Source: Candidatus Binatia bacterium (GTDB lineage Bacteria > Desulfobacterota > Binatia > Bin18). Taken from it: 64,000 nucleotides of DNA. The notes beneath the pieces are model-generated. The model did no database searches. It was not told the DNA's origin and saw only the letters and a list, made by a program, of their open reading frames with translations. The first letter of the stretch is position 1. Each line of letters begins with the position of its first letter. Made by a program: the position numbers and the translations under genes. Location of the stretch: NCBI GenBank assembly GCA_951812575.1, contig OX638322.1:620001-684000 (forward strand), in the 5' to 3' direction. Below are positions 25,442 to 33,348 of the stretch, piece by piece.

Positions 25442-27265
25442 TTACTCAAGCGCAAAGACGTACAACATCCCGCCTTTATTCGTGTCTTTTCCCAGATCGG
25501 CAAACGCGCCGACCGCGCCAAGGGCTGCGGTCGGATCATCCGTTGATAAGTCGGCGGCGACGACGAGGCCGGACCAGCCACCGATCCCGGACATGATCGC
25601 CACGTACTGCTTGCCGTCCGGTCCGAGATAGGTCATGGGCGCGCCAATAATGCCGGAGCCGGCCTTGAACTTCCACAGTTCTTCGCCGGTCGAGGCGTGG
25701 ACCGCTTTGAACCAGCCGTCCATGGTCCCGTAGAACACCACATCACCGCCGGTCGAAAGCGCCCCGCTCCAGGCCGACCATTTTTCCTTAATGCCCCATT
25801 TTTTTTCACCCGCAACCGGATCCCAGGCAATGAATTCTCCGCGATGCCCACCAGGGCCGGGGAACATTTTTACAATAGCGCCGACGTAGGGCACACCGGC
25901 GATATAGCGGACTTTCATCCCCTCATAATCCATGCACAGATGGTTGGTTGGCACGTAAAAAAGTTTGGTCCGGGGCGAATATGACACCGGCTGTTGGTCT
26001 TTGGTTCCCATGGCGCCGGGGCAAATGCCTTCCACATTCGTCCCCTCTCTTGTCCGCTTTTCGGCGTTCTCAACCGGGCGACCGGTCTCAAGGTTAATCT
26101 CTTTGGCCCAGTTCACATGACCGAATTTATCTGCGGCCAGAACCTTGCCCGAAGTCCGGTCGACCTTGTAGGCAAAGCCGTTGCGGTCGAAGTGGACCAG
26201 GACTTTCTGGGCTTTTCCATCTCCATTGGCCGGCAGGTCAATCAAGACGCTTTCGTTAATCCCGTCATAGTCCCAGGCGTCGTGCGGGGTCATTTGATAC
26301 GCCCACTTGGCCTGACCCGTATCCGGATTCCGGGCAAACAGTGTCATGGACCATTTATTATCCCCCGGCCGCTGATCCGGATTCCAGGCACCCGGATTTC
26401 CGGTCCCATAGTAGAACAGGTCAAGTTCGGGGTCGTAGCTATACCAGCCCCAGGTCGTGCCCCCGCCCCGCTTCCACTCTTCGCCCTTCCAGGTTGTCAC
26501 TCCCAGATCCTTGCCCTGGTGCGAGTCATACGGGGAGGAAAAACCTTCGCCAATCAATACCTCGGAATCCGGTCCGGTACTGTACGCGCGCCAGACCTGC
26601 TCACCCGTGTCGATATGATTGGCGGTGACAAACCCGCGCACGCCAAACTCACCCCCGCTGATGCCAGTGATGACTTTGTCGCGGACGACCAGCGGTACCA
26701 TGGTAATGGTCTGGCCCTGTTTAATGTCGCCCTGCTTGACCTTCCACAGCTCTTTCCCAGTCTCGGCATCAAGGGCGACGGTGTGCGCGTCGAGCTGATT
26801 GAAAAAGATTTTGCCCGCGGCATAGGCCGCGCCCCGATTCACCACGTCACAGCAGGCGATCGGAATGGCGTCCTCGCTTTGGACGGGCGCATATTTCCAT
26901 TTAATGGCATGACCCGGATCCGCCAGATCAATGGCATACACGATATTGGGAAAGGGGGTCACAAGATACATGGTGTCGCCAACCACCAGCGGCGCGCCTT
27001 CGTGTCCGCGCAGGACGCCAGTCGAAAATGTCCAGGCGACCTTCAGGTCTTTGACATTCTGGGTGGAAATCTGGTCCAGGCTGCTATAGCGGGTGAGGGC
27101 ATAGTCCCGGCCGGTCGTCGCCCACTGGCCGTGGTTTTGCTGCATATCGAGCAGTTCCTGCGACGCCTGCCCAAGTTGGGAAAAAGGCGGCAAGAGTAAC
27201 AGTCCGGCAACGAGCAGTATCGTCTGCCTCCCAACAGCAAGCCCTCTGAGAAATCGAGTCTTCAT
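25442..27265 (-). CDS. xoxF: Lanthanide-type PQQ-dependent methanol/alcohol dehydrogenase XoxF
   Basis: The 607-residue quinoprotein has a signal peptide (cleavage near SQA). PQQ-site vicinal cysteines lie at C138-C139 (IACCDVVNRG). Metal ligands Glu206 (GGEFGVRG) and Asn290 (GTGNPG) are present, with the catalytic Asp332 and the extra Asp334 in WDYDGIN. An Asp at 334 (Ala in calcium-type MxaF) is the accepted mark of rare-earth-dependent XoxF enzymes. The eight-bladed W-motif propeller is full length. It oxidises methanol or other primary alcohols in the periplasm and passes electrons to the fused cytochrome encoded next. AAGGAGGGC precedes ATG. Confidence 0.92.
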   Translation of the reverse strand: MKTRFLRGLAVGRQTILLVAGLLLLPPFSQLGQASQELLDMQQNHGQWATTGRDYALTRYSSLDQISTQNVKDLKVAWTFSTGVLRGHEGAPLVVGDTMYLVTPFPNIVYAIDLADPGHAIKWKYAPVQSEDAIPIACCDVVNRGAAYAAGKIFFNQLDAHTVALDAETGKELWKVKQGDIKQGQTITMVPLVVRDKVITGISGGEFGVRGFVTANHIDTGEQVWRAYSTGPDSEVLIGEGFSSPYDSHQGKDLGVTTWKGEEWKRGGGTTWGWYSYDPELDLFYYGTGNPGAWNPDQRPGDNKWSMTLFARNPDTGQAKWAYQMTPHDAWDYDGINESVLIDLPANGDGKAQKVLVHFDRNGFAYKVDRTSGKVLAADKFGHVNWAKEINLETGRPVENAEKRTREGTNVEGICPGAMGTKDQQPVSYSPRTKLFYVPTNHLCMDYEGMKVRYIAGVPYVGAIVKMFPGPGGHRGEFIAWDPVAGEKKWGIKEKWSAWSGALSTGGDVVFYGTMDGWFKAVHASTGEELWKFKAGSGIIGAPMTYLGPDGKQYVAIMSGIGGWSGLVVAADLSTDDPTAALGAVGAFADLGKDTNKGGMLYVFALE

Positions 27266-27401
27266 AATGCCCTCCTTTGCCTACTCTTCAGGAATCTGAA
27301 ACGCATACGCACTCTCCGAGGCGCCCCCTCTCACGCTGCTGAAGAGCGCGGTCGTGAGCCCTTCCCATCAGGAGAAAGCTACTCTGGGAAGGCCGGTCTT
27401 G

Positions 27402-28148
27402 TCAATCGCGATCCCTGCCGCAATCGGCCTCCGCCGTCAGGAAGAGACAGGTGTAGGCCGCGCCCAGGAAGGCCGCTTCAGCCAGAATTTTGAGGCCTTC
27501 CTCAACACCGCCGAGCCATTTCCCCAGGCTGGCGCTCCCCTCCTGACTAATGCCCATGAAGAGAAACACATCGGGACGATTCACCAGGGCGTCAAGCAGC
27601 CCCATAAAGAGGAACAGGGCAAATCCGCACACCACCAGGGGGAGAACCGATCGATAAGAGACCAGTTCCGAGCGGTAGGCATACAGGACGGCCACACCGC
27701 TCAGTCCATATCCCAGCAAAATCGCGTCATCGAGTCGATCCGTCAGCGCGGTCTCTGGACGCTGCAAGAGCCGGTGCACGAAACGGTCCAGGGATTCATG
27801 GATCTTGGCGACCTCATCGACTGCCAGGAAAAGGAATCCAAGGGTAATCAGCAGCCAGACAAAAGCCGGGTGACGCCACACCGCCGGGTCTAAGCTGCCA
27901 CCCGTCCGACAGTAGAATACGCCGCCAGCAAGGCTGCCGGTCACGAGCAGATGCGCAAACGACAGCCATGTGATCGGATCGCCTTCACCGGTATACGCAG
28001 TAGGATTGTGATGCCAGGCAAAGCCAAGACCGAAGGCCAGCAAAACAGCCAGAAAGTCAATGTAGACCAGGGAGAGCAGGAAGGTCGTAGGGGTGCAGGG
28101 CAAGAGTATCCGATTCACGTCGCCACTGTCCTCTCCGGGCAGCCGCAC
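27402..28148 (-). CDS. Unknown integral membrane protein
   Basis: The 248-residue protein has about six or seven membrane segments (e.g. LLSLVYIDFLAVLLAFGLGF, FVWLLITLGFLFLAV, VLPLVVCGFALFLFMGLL). A conserved-looking cytoplasmic or membrane-edge motif VDEVAKIHESLDRFVHRLL follows the third segment. I recall VDExxxIHE in uncharacterised bacterial membrane proteins but know no function. Its start is 10 bases from the stop of the cyclase-family hydrolase gene, and xoxF begins 136 bases after its stop. It may belong to the same transcription unit. A transport or sensing role is only a guess. Confidence 0.7.
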   Translation of the reverse strand: MRLPGEDSGDVNRILLPCTPTTFLLSLVYIDFLAVLLAFGLGFAWHHNPTAYTGEGDPITWLSFAHLLVTGSLAGGVFYCRTGGSLDPAVWRHPAFVWLLITLGFLFLAVDEVAKIHESLDRFVHRLLQRPETALTDRLDDAILLGYGLSGVAVLYAYRSELVSYRSVLPLVVCGFALFLFMGLLDALVNRPDVFLFMGISQEGSASLGKWLGGVEEGLKILAEAAFLGAAYTCLFLTAEADCGRDRD

Positions 28149-28158
28149 CGATGGGCTG

Positions 28159-29121
28159 TTATTTTATGGCATAGGCATTTGCCGGGGAGCCAACCCCGCC
28201 GGGTAGATTGAGCGGAATCGCAGCCAACATGAATTCATAGCTCCCGTCCTGGGCGCAGGCCTGAGCCAACTCCCCCACATCCCACAGCTCTCCAAGGGGC
28301 ATGCCTTGCAGAGCAATGAGCCGACGATGCTGAAAGCCAACTGCCCGATCGACGGGCAAGGCTTCCACCGCGACATTGTCTGCGGCAATGGCCGCGATGT
28401 GTCGATCCCAAAGCCAGGCCGCGGTCTCTTGCGAGGCGGCCAGACCCGGACAGGCATGCGGCGCTTCGCCAACTCCCAGAGTGTCTCGCAACGCCTCCCG
28501 CCCTCTTTCATCCAAGCTTTTATACCACTCCAGCCAACCGGTTCGCAGGATCAGGATATCGCCCGGTTCGAGTTGCACCTGTTGCGCGTACGCGACTTTT
28601 TCGAGAAAGGCCCCATCCATCTCGAACTTTTTCGTCATGTCGAGCGGCGTCTGCTGCGTTTCCAGGTAGCGTGCACCATCCAGCAACACCCCGCGCCCGA
28701 CTATGCCGTGCTGGGCCCAGTGCTCAATACCGAGTGCGCCCTTTTCGTCCAGGTCGCCGTCCTGGCGGCCCCCGTAATAGCCGTACTCGCGAAAGCGGAC
28801 GTGACGCAGGCTGTCCCACTGGCTTGAGCCCTGCATCGCAAAATTATCAACATAGTCGTCACGACCGCCTCGACCAACTTCAATATGGTGTCGATAGCCT
28901 TTGCTCCGGAACCCGCCGTATAGCGTGATGGGGAAATTCAACGGCAGGCTGAGGTTGAACACCTGGCCGGTCCGAATCAGTCCTGCCGCCTGCTTGACTT
29001 TTTCCGGCGTCAGCAAATTCACCGATCCCAGTTGGTCTTCCGGCCCAAAGACCTCCCAGGCATGGCGTTCTTGCGTCTCTCCCACGTATGGCAACTCTCC
29101 AAACTTTGGCAGACTCGGCAT
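28159..29121 (-). CDS. Cyclase-family (kynurenine-formamidase-like) metal hydrolase
   Basis: The 320-residue protein belongs to the 'cyclase' family (PF04199): YVGETQERHAWEVFGPEDQLGSVNLLTPEKV at the start, the metal-binding region GSSQWDSLRHV where the usual HxGTHxD is changed (no HxxxHxD), and GDILILRTGWLEWY. Members hydrolyse formamides or cyclic esters/amides. The variant lacks the classic His/Asp set of kynurenine formamidase and belongs to the larger ~320-residue branch. ATG at 29121 follows GGAGGAGAACA. Downstream genes: membrane protein, then xoxF. Upstream: a 111-residue unknown and an amidohydrolase. Confidence 0.78.
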   Translation of the reverse strand: MPSLPKFGELPYVGETQERHAWEVFGPEDQLGSVNLLTPEKVKQAAGLIRTGQVFNLSLPLNFPITLYGGFRSKGYRHHIEVGRGGRDDYVDNFAMQGSSQWDSLRHVRFREYGYYGGRQDGDLDEKGALGIEHWAQHGIVGRGVLLDGARYLETQQTPLDMTKKFEMDGAFLEKVAYAQQVQLEPGDILILRTGWLEWYKSLDERGREALRDTLGVGEAPHACPGLAASQETAAWLWDRHIAAIAADNVAVEALPVDRAVGFQHRRLIALQGMPLGELWDVGELAQACAQDGSYEFMLAAIPLNLPGGVGSPANAYAIK

Positions 29122-29231
29122 TGTTCTCCTCCCACGAATTCTCAACCCTCTCTTCGGGTAGCTGGTGAGGACACGCTGGCACTCACACTACCTTCTCGAC
29201 GTGCAGAGTGTGACCACCGAAGAATGGAGTG

Positions 29232-29567
29232 TCAGCGCTGCTCGGGCAACAGCTCCAGCACGGCAAGCGTCAGCTCTGGGCCGGCCTGCTCGGCAAAGAA
29301 GTAGTCATCGACCACACTGGCCATAGGGCCGAGTTCAAGGTTGACGCTAACCTCATTCTCACTCGGATACCAGCGCAGGCGAAAGCCGATGGCTTCGGGC
29401 GGCACGCGATGCGTCGTTTGCTGGCCGCCGGGACCGTCGTAAAAATAGTCGCCTTCTTCCCCTTCTCGACTGACCAGCCACGCGCCCAGCCAGCGCCTCC
29501 GGTCTGCGGGCGCTTTCTCGGTCTCCCCCCAGTCCAGGCGCAACGTCTCGGGTCGTCCGGCGCTCAT
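29232..29567 (-). CDS. Hypothetical protein (111 aa) coupled to an amidohydrolase
   Basis: I do not recognise this protein. It has a beta-rich pattern (RRWLGAWLVSR, DYFYDGPGG, IGFRLRWYPSENEVSVNLEL, SVVDDYFFAEQAGPELTLAV), is acidic overall and has no Cys and no signal. Its ATG overlaps the stop of the amidohydrolase gene by four bases (ATGA, 29567-29564), so translation is coupled. It may be a subunit or stabiliser of that enzyme (inference). Confidence 0.65.
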   Translation of the reverse strand: MSAGRPETLRLDWGETEKAPADRRRWLGAWLVSREGEEGDYFYDGPGGQQTTHRVPPEAIGFRLRWYPSENEVSVNLELGPMASVVDDYFFAEQAGPELTLAVLELLPEQR

Positions 29568-30694
29568 ACCCGGCTCTCCTCAGCGTCGGGCTGAACCGCC
29601 GGCAGCTCAAAGCCGTACAGTTGGGCCGCGTTGAGCCCCAGGACCTGACGCCGTTCAGACTCAGTGAGATCGCTCATGGTCCGGTCGATAGCTTCCTGCG
29701 AACGCGGCCAGGTGCCTTCGTGATGCGGATAATCATCCCCCCATAGGAGCCGATCGATACCGATCCATTTGCGCGTCTCCAGGCCAACCGGGTCGTCCTG
29801 AAAGGTCGCATAGCCTTGACGGCGAAAATATTCACTCGGCGGCATCGGCAGCTTGGGCGCAATCCAGAAGTGGTGTTTGTGAAAGCCCTCGTCCATAACC
29901 CAGAGTGTCCAGGCCAGCCAGCCTATCCCAGCTTCGACGGTCACAAACTTGAGCTCGGGAAAACGCTCCAGCACCCCGGACGCGCATAGATGGACAACGG
30001 GATCAATCGCCGTCGATAAGGCGTGAACAACATAGTTAATAATCGCACCACCATTGCCAGAGGCGGTCCGCGGGTCTTTGCCCGTTCCCACGTGGAAACT
30101 CATGGGCATGCCGGTTTCTTGAATGGCCGCCCACAGCGGATCGTACAGCGTGAGATTATAGGGCTGGTCCGGGACAGTGACGGGCAGGAAAACGGTTTTA
30201 TAACCTAACCTGGCGACGCGCTGAACTTCCTGCACAGCGGCGTCAACATCTTGCGGGGCAATGGCGGCGGTGGGGAGAGAGTGGTTTTGGGTCGGGCTGA
30301 ACACTTCGATAGCCCAGTCATTCCACACCCGACACATGGCGGTTTGCATGGCGGGGTCGGACGAGGTCCACATCAGCAGCCCGCGATTGGGGTAAATGAC
30401 TTCGGCGTTAATCCCGTCCCGGGCCAAATCCTGCTGACGCCGCTCAAGGTCAAAACTCCCGCCTTTGGCCCGCTCCAAATCTTCACCGCTCAGGGTGAAG
30501 TCCCGGATACGCTTTTTTTCCTGACCCTCAACGACCAGCCACTTCCGCCCGTTGGCATCGAGCGTCAAACGCGGAATCCGGTGGCGAAATTTGGCCTCAA
30601 TCCGCTTCTCCCAGAGGTCGGGTGGCTCCAGCACATGGCAGTCTGCGGAAACGACAAAATAGTCCTGCATGGGAATCGCGGCTAGTGTGGACAT
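29564..30694 (-). CDS. Amidohydrolase-2 family protein (COG2159)
   Basis: The 376-residue protein has the same fold as the gene at 16401: a start with SADCHVLEPPDLW (metal-binding position), AAIAPQDVDAAVQEVQRVARLG, MSFHVGTGKDPR (His), FPELKFVTVEAGIGWLAW and WGDDYPHHEGTWPRS (final Asp). The branch contains decarboxylases and hydrolases of aromatic acids. It differs from the 16401 protein in the central part, so it is a distant paralogue. GGGGGAGGG precedes ATG at 30694. It is the first gene of the long minus-strand run down to 19534. Confidence 0.85.
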   Translation of the reverse strand: MSTLAAIPMQDYFVVSADCHVLEPPDLWEKRIEAKFRHRIPRLTLDANGRKWLVVEGQEKKRIRDFTLSGEDLERAKGGSFDLERRQQDLARDGINAEVIYPNRGLLMWTSSDPAMQTAMCRVWNDWAIEVFSPTQNHSLPTAAIAPQDVDAAVQEVQRVARLGYKTVFLPVTVPDQPYNLTLYDPLWAAIQETGMPMSFHVGTGKDPRTASGNGGAIINYVVHALSTAIDPVVHLCASGVLERFPELKFVTVEAGIGWLAWTLWVMDEGFHKHHFWIAPKLPMPPSEYFRRQGYATFQDDPVGLETRKWIGIDRLLWGDDYPHHEGTWPRSQEAIDRTMSDLTESERRQVLGLNAAQLYGFELPAVQPDAEESRV

Positions 30695-30995
30695 CGGACC
30701 CTCCCCCGGCTATAAGTAATGGGTCTGAGACGCTTCCACCCTTTAGGCAAGTTCTCCCCGAGCGTCAAGTATGCTCAGGGCTGCCGCCAGCAGGTATTAG
30801 CCAGGTGCAGCAGGAACACTCAGGGGCCTGGGCAACAAAGAGGCTATTGCCAGGTAGGGAGCTTTTCTCTATACAGTCAGGACTTTATAAAAAGAGCGTA
30901 GAACGAATTTCATACCGCATCCCCAGAGCGTCCTTTCCTGTTCGCGAGACGAAGAGTTGAGGTGGGGGAGGGAAACACAGGAAAGGTAGCACACA
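30695..30995. other. Divergent intergenic region
   Basis: These 301 bases separate the amidohydrolase from the fatty-acid hydroxylase and must hold both promoters. I see AT-rich words (TTTATAA near 30882) but no clear -35/-10 pair, repeat or RNA structure. Confidence 0.4.
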
Positions 30996-31595
30996 TTGAC
31001 GCTTGAACTGATTCTCTGGGGACTCGCAAAAGGCACAATCGGCTTTATTGGACTCGTTCTGTATTCCAGCTTTTTTGAATGGGCACTGCACAAGTATTTG
31101 ATGCACACCCTGACCTTACCCTACTCATTCCGGGCTCACGCCCTCGTCCACCATGGACTCTTCCGGGCTGACACTACCTACCATATCCAGCCTGGGGTTG
31201 ATCCCAAAAAAGTCACCTTTGCGTGGTGGAATGCGCCGCTGCTCATCGGGCTGCATCTGCCCCTCCTCCTCGGCCTTGGCTGGGCGTTTGGCTGGTCCGT
31301 CTGTGTTGGAGGGCTCCTGGCCTTGGCCCTCGATTACGCCCTGTACGAATACATTCACTATTGTATGCACGTTCCACGCAACCGCTGGATTGAGCGCACC
31401 CAGGCGTTTCGATTCGTGCATACCCATCACTATATTCATCATCGTTATCCCTACCAGAATCTCAACGTGGTGAACGTCGTGGCAGACTGGGTCTTTGGCA
31501 CCATGCTGGCGGCTAAGGATGTGGACCTGAGCGCCGACCCCATCGTCAATCCTCAGGCTGAGCAGGAGCTGGCAACGCCCCTTGCTGCCTTCTAG
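30996..31595 (+). CDS. Sterol desaturase/fatty-acid hydroxylase-family protein
   Basis: This 199-residue membrane di-iron oxygenase has about four membrane segments. Its His clusters are HKYLMH-like (WALHKYLMH), HALVHHGLF, YIHYCMH and FVHTHHYIHHRYPYQN. It needs O2 and hydroxylates or desaturates acyl chains; relatives include FA2H and carotenoid or sphingoid-base hydroxylases. Start is TTG at 30996 (peptide begins MTLELILW) behind GAAAGG; there is no better ATG. Its position beside the sphingolipid genes makes a ceramide or fatty-acid 2-hydroxylase plausible (inference). It could equally act on other lipids. Confidence 0.82.
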   Translation: MTLELILWGLAKGTIGFIGLVLYSSFFEWALHKYLMHTLTLPYSFRAHALVHHGLFRADTTYHIQPGVDPKKVTFAWWNAPLLIGLHLPLLLGLGWAFGWSVCVGGLLALALDYALYEYIHYCMHVPRNRWIERTQAFRFVHTHHYIHHRYPYQNLNVVNVVADWVFGTMLAAKDVDLSADPIVNPQAEQELATPLAAF

Positions 31596-31667
31596 CACGG
31601 TTCTCCGTTCCGAGGCATAAGCGCAGGCTCCCTGCCCCGGCATCCGTGTTCACCAGGATGGTGAGCC

Positions 31668-32261
31668 CTAGCGCACGGCCTTCTCTCGGTATGATCCCAG
31701 CGCACTCCCCGCCCCCTTCTTGAGTGTCCGCTGTGCGGGCGGAGTGGGTCGGAGAACGGCCGGCCATTTATCGGGTTGTGGTTCCGGTCCCTCTTGGGCC
31801 GTTGCGGCGGGCGCGGTGTCGCCAAAGACCGGCGTGCGGCGGATGTCGATGCCCGGCACGTTATAGCTGAACTCAACCGGAATCCCGTTCGGATCAAACG
31901 CATAGATCGAATGGATAAAGCCGTGATCTACCGGACCTGAGACCTCGTAGTCGGCGGCCACCAGTTTGTCTCGGAGTTCCCATAACTCATCGGCAGACTC
32001 AACCCCAAACGCGACATGGTCAAAGGCAATCGGCCCACGGAAGGCGACACCATGCCGTTTTTGCGGTACGGGCTCCGCGCCGTCCCATTCAAAAAAGGCC
32101 ACCGTATCGGTCTCGGACAGCTCAAAGAAATAATGCCGAAAGCCCTGCGCGCCAATCGTGGCGACCAGGCGCATGCCGAGCAGGTCACGCCAGAAACGGA
32201 CCGTCTTATCCATATCGCCAGTAACAAACGCCAAGTGATTCACGCCGGTAAATCGGACCAT
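31668..32261 (-). CDS. VOC-family (glyoxalase/bleomycin-resistance) protein
   Basis: The 197-residue protein has two beta-alpha-beta-beta-beta modules: VNHLAFVTGDMDKTVRFWRD (metal His8) and FDHVAFGVESADELWELRD (second His), with FDPNGIPVEFSY carrying the Glu ligand. The family includes extradiol dioxygenases, glyoxalases and isomerases. The C-terminal 50 residues are Pro/Thr/Ala-rich and probably disordered. AAGGAGG precedes ATG. Convergent with the hydroxylase gene. Substrate unknown. Confidence 0.82.
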   Translation of the reverse strand: MVRFTGVNHLAFVTGDMDKTVRFWRDLLGMRLVATIGAQGFRHYFFELSETDTVAFFEWDGAEPVPQKRHGVAFRGPIAFDHVAFGVESADELWELRDKLVAADYEVSGPVDHGFIHSIYAFDPNGIPVEFSYNVPGIDIRRTPVFGDTAPAATAQEGPEPQPDKWPAVLRPTPPAQRTLKKGAGSALGSYREKAVR

Positions 32262-32318
32262 CGCAGCCTCCTTATTGATAACGACTCCTGCGCCTCATTA
32301 TCCCTGAATCATATGCGG

Positions 32319-32579
32319 TCATGAAGCGGCGCTCTCTTTGTCCATATAGGCCCTGGCGGAAGAATAGGACGAAACACTATACGGGACAAGGAAGGTCAGG
32401 GCGGTCTTGAAACCCAACCGGGCGGAGAAGTCGAGATTCAAGAGCAGGTCGTATTGATTAATCACGGTCAGGATGGGCCCCACGATGCCGGCCACCTTCA
32501 GAGCGCGCCACACCGTCTCCCGTCGAAACCAATGATACAGGAAGCGCCTGCTTCCACCGAACTGATTGCCTGTTGCCAC
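32319..32579 (-). CDS. nrtS: NrtS-like small membrane protein
   Basis: This 86-residue protein has two membrane segments (ALKVAGIVGPILTVINQYD and FKTALTFLVPYSVSSYSS). The pattern RRETxxRALKVAxxVGxILxxINQ...LTFLVPYxVSxYS is that of the NrtS family, reported as a small nitrate/nitrite transporter in marine bacteria. Start is GTG at 32579 with GGAG five bases upstream. No nitrate reductase genes are visible, so the transport role here rests on family resemblance only. Confidence 0.7.
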   Translation of the reverse strand: MATGNQFGGSRRFLYHWFRRETVWRALKVAGIVGPILTVINQYDLLLNLDFSARLGFKTALTFLVPYSVSSYSSARAYMDKESAAS

Positions 32580-32720
32580 GTGTACTCCGCTGTCTGGCTG
32601 GCAGTCTAGGGGGACCTAGGTCGTCTGGCAAGCGTGCTTTTGACGAACCCCGTCACCCCATCTTTCTGCGGGGGCGTCTTTACTTTATAAACCAGAACAT
32701 TGCCAAGAATGGAGGACGAT

Positions 32721-33302
32721 ATGACGTGGGTGACAACATTTGCCGAAGACGAGGCAACCGGCCGGCTGGCCGAGGTGTACGAAGGGGTCCTCAAACATCC
32801 GCTGAGCGGCGGGCGAGTGGCCAATGTCATCGCCTGTATGGGTCTGCGCCCAGAGGCGTTACGCGGGGTGTGGCAGATGAATATGGGTATCACGTTTGGT
32901 GCCTCAACCCTGGGACGTACGCGCGAAGAAATGATTGCCACCTCGGTTTCCGCCCTCAACCGCTGCCACTATTGACGCTCTTCCCACGCAGAGTTGCTGC
33001 GTATGGAATCGGGCGATCACAGCTTGGTTCGGCACCTGAAGACCGACCCGGACAAGGCCCCGCTCGGGGCGCAAGATCGAGCCATGATCGATTTTGCGCT
33101 CAAACTGACCAGAGCCCCAGCAACGGTGAAACGGGAAGACCTCGAGTTCTTACAGCAGTACGGTTTTAGTGAGGAGAATGTCGTCGATATTGTCCTCATC
33201 ACCTGCGTGTTCAACTTTATGAATCGACTCGCGGACGGCTTGGGTGTCGAACTCGACCCACAGATGCAGCACCTGCTGGATGCCAATGCTGATAAAGAGT
33301 AA
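32721..33302 (+). CDS. AhpD-like/CMD-family peroxidase-related selenoprotein (in-frame UGA = Sec85)
   Basis: The frame runs 193 codons with one internal TGA at 32973-32975. Reading it as selenocysteine gives R81-C-H-Y-U85-R-S-S-H89, a CxxU version of the AhpD CxxCxxxH redox motif. Glu70 lies exactly 12 residues before Cys82, as the proton-relay Glu does in AhpD (E118/C130/C133/H137). Protein similarity to carboxymuconolactone decarboxylase-type peroxidases continues unbroken on both sides (ALGRTREEMIATSVSALN-like before, HAELLRME... after). A SECIS-like hairpin follows the UGA. GGAGG precedes ATG 32721. Likely an alkyl-hydroperoxide or disulfide reductase. If Sec machinery is absent it would be a nonsense mutant. 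Confidence 0.82.
32981..33008 (+). promoter_or_regulatory. SECIS-like hairpin downstream of UGA85
   Basis: Stem ACGCAG (32986-32991) pairs perfectly with CTGCGT (32997-33002) around loop AGTTG. TTCC (32981-32984) can pair with GGAA (33005-33008) below a small bulge. The loop begins 16 bases after the UGA and has G at its second position, both as in bacterial SECIS elements read by SelB. It lies inside the coding sequence. Confidence 0.65.
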
Positions 33303-33348
33303 GCCGCGGCCTGAGCCGGACCGCTGCTCGGGCACCCCTCTCTCAGCT

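Noticed and set aside
25994..27199. A 401-codon plus-strand frame inside xoxF
   Set aside because: Antisense to xoxF, which has all catalytic residues; the protein has no familiar pattern.
32700..32975. Reading the peroxidase-like gene as two fragments or as a pseudogene
   Set aside because: The TGA replaces exactly the redox Cys, spacings match AhpD and a SECIS-like hairpin follows; the rest of the gene shows no decay.
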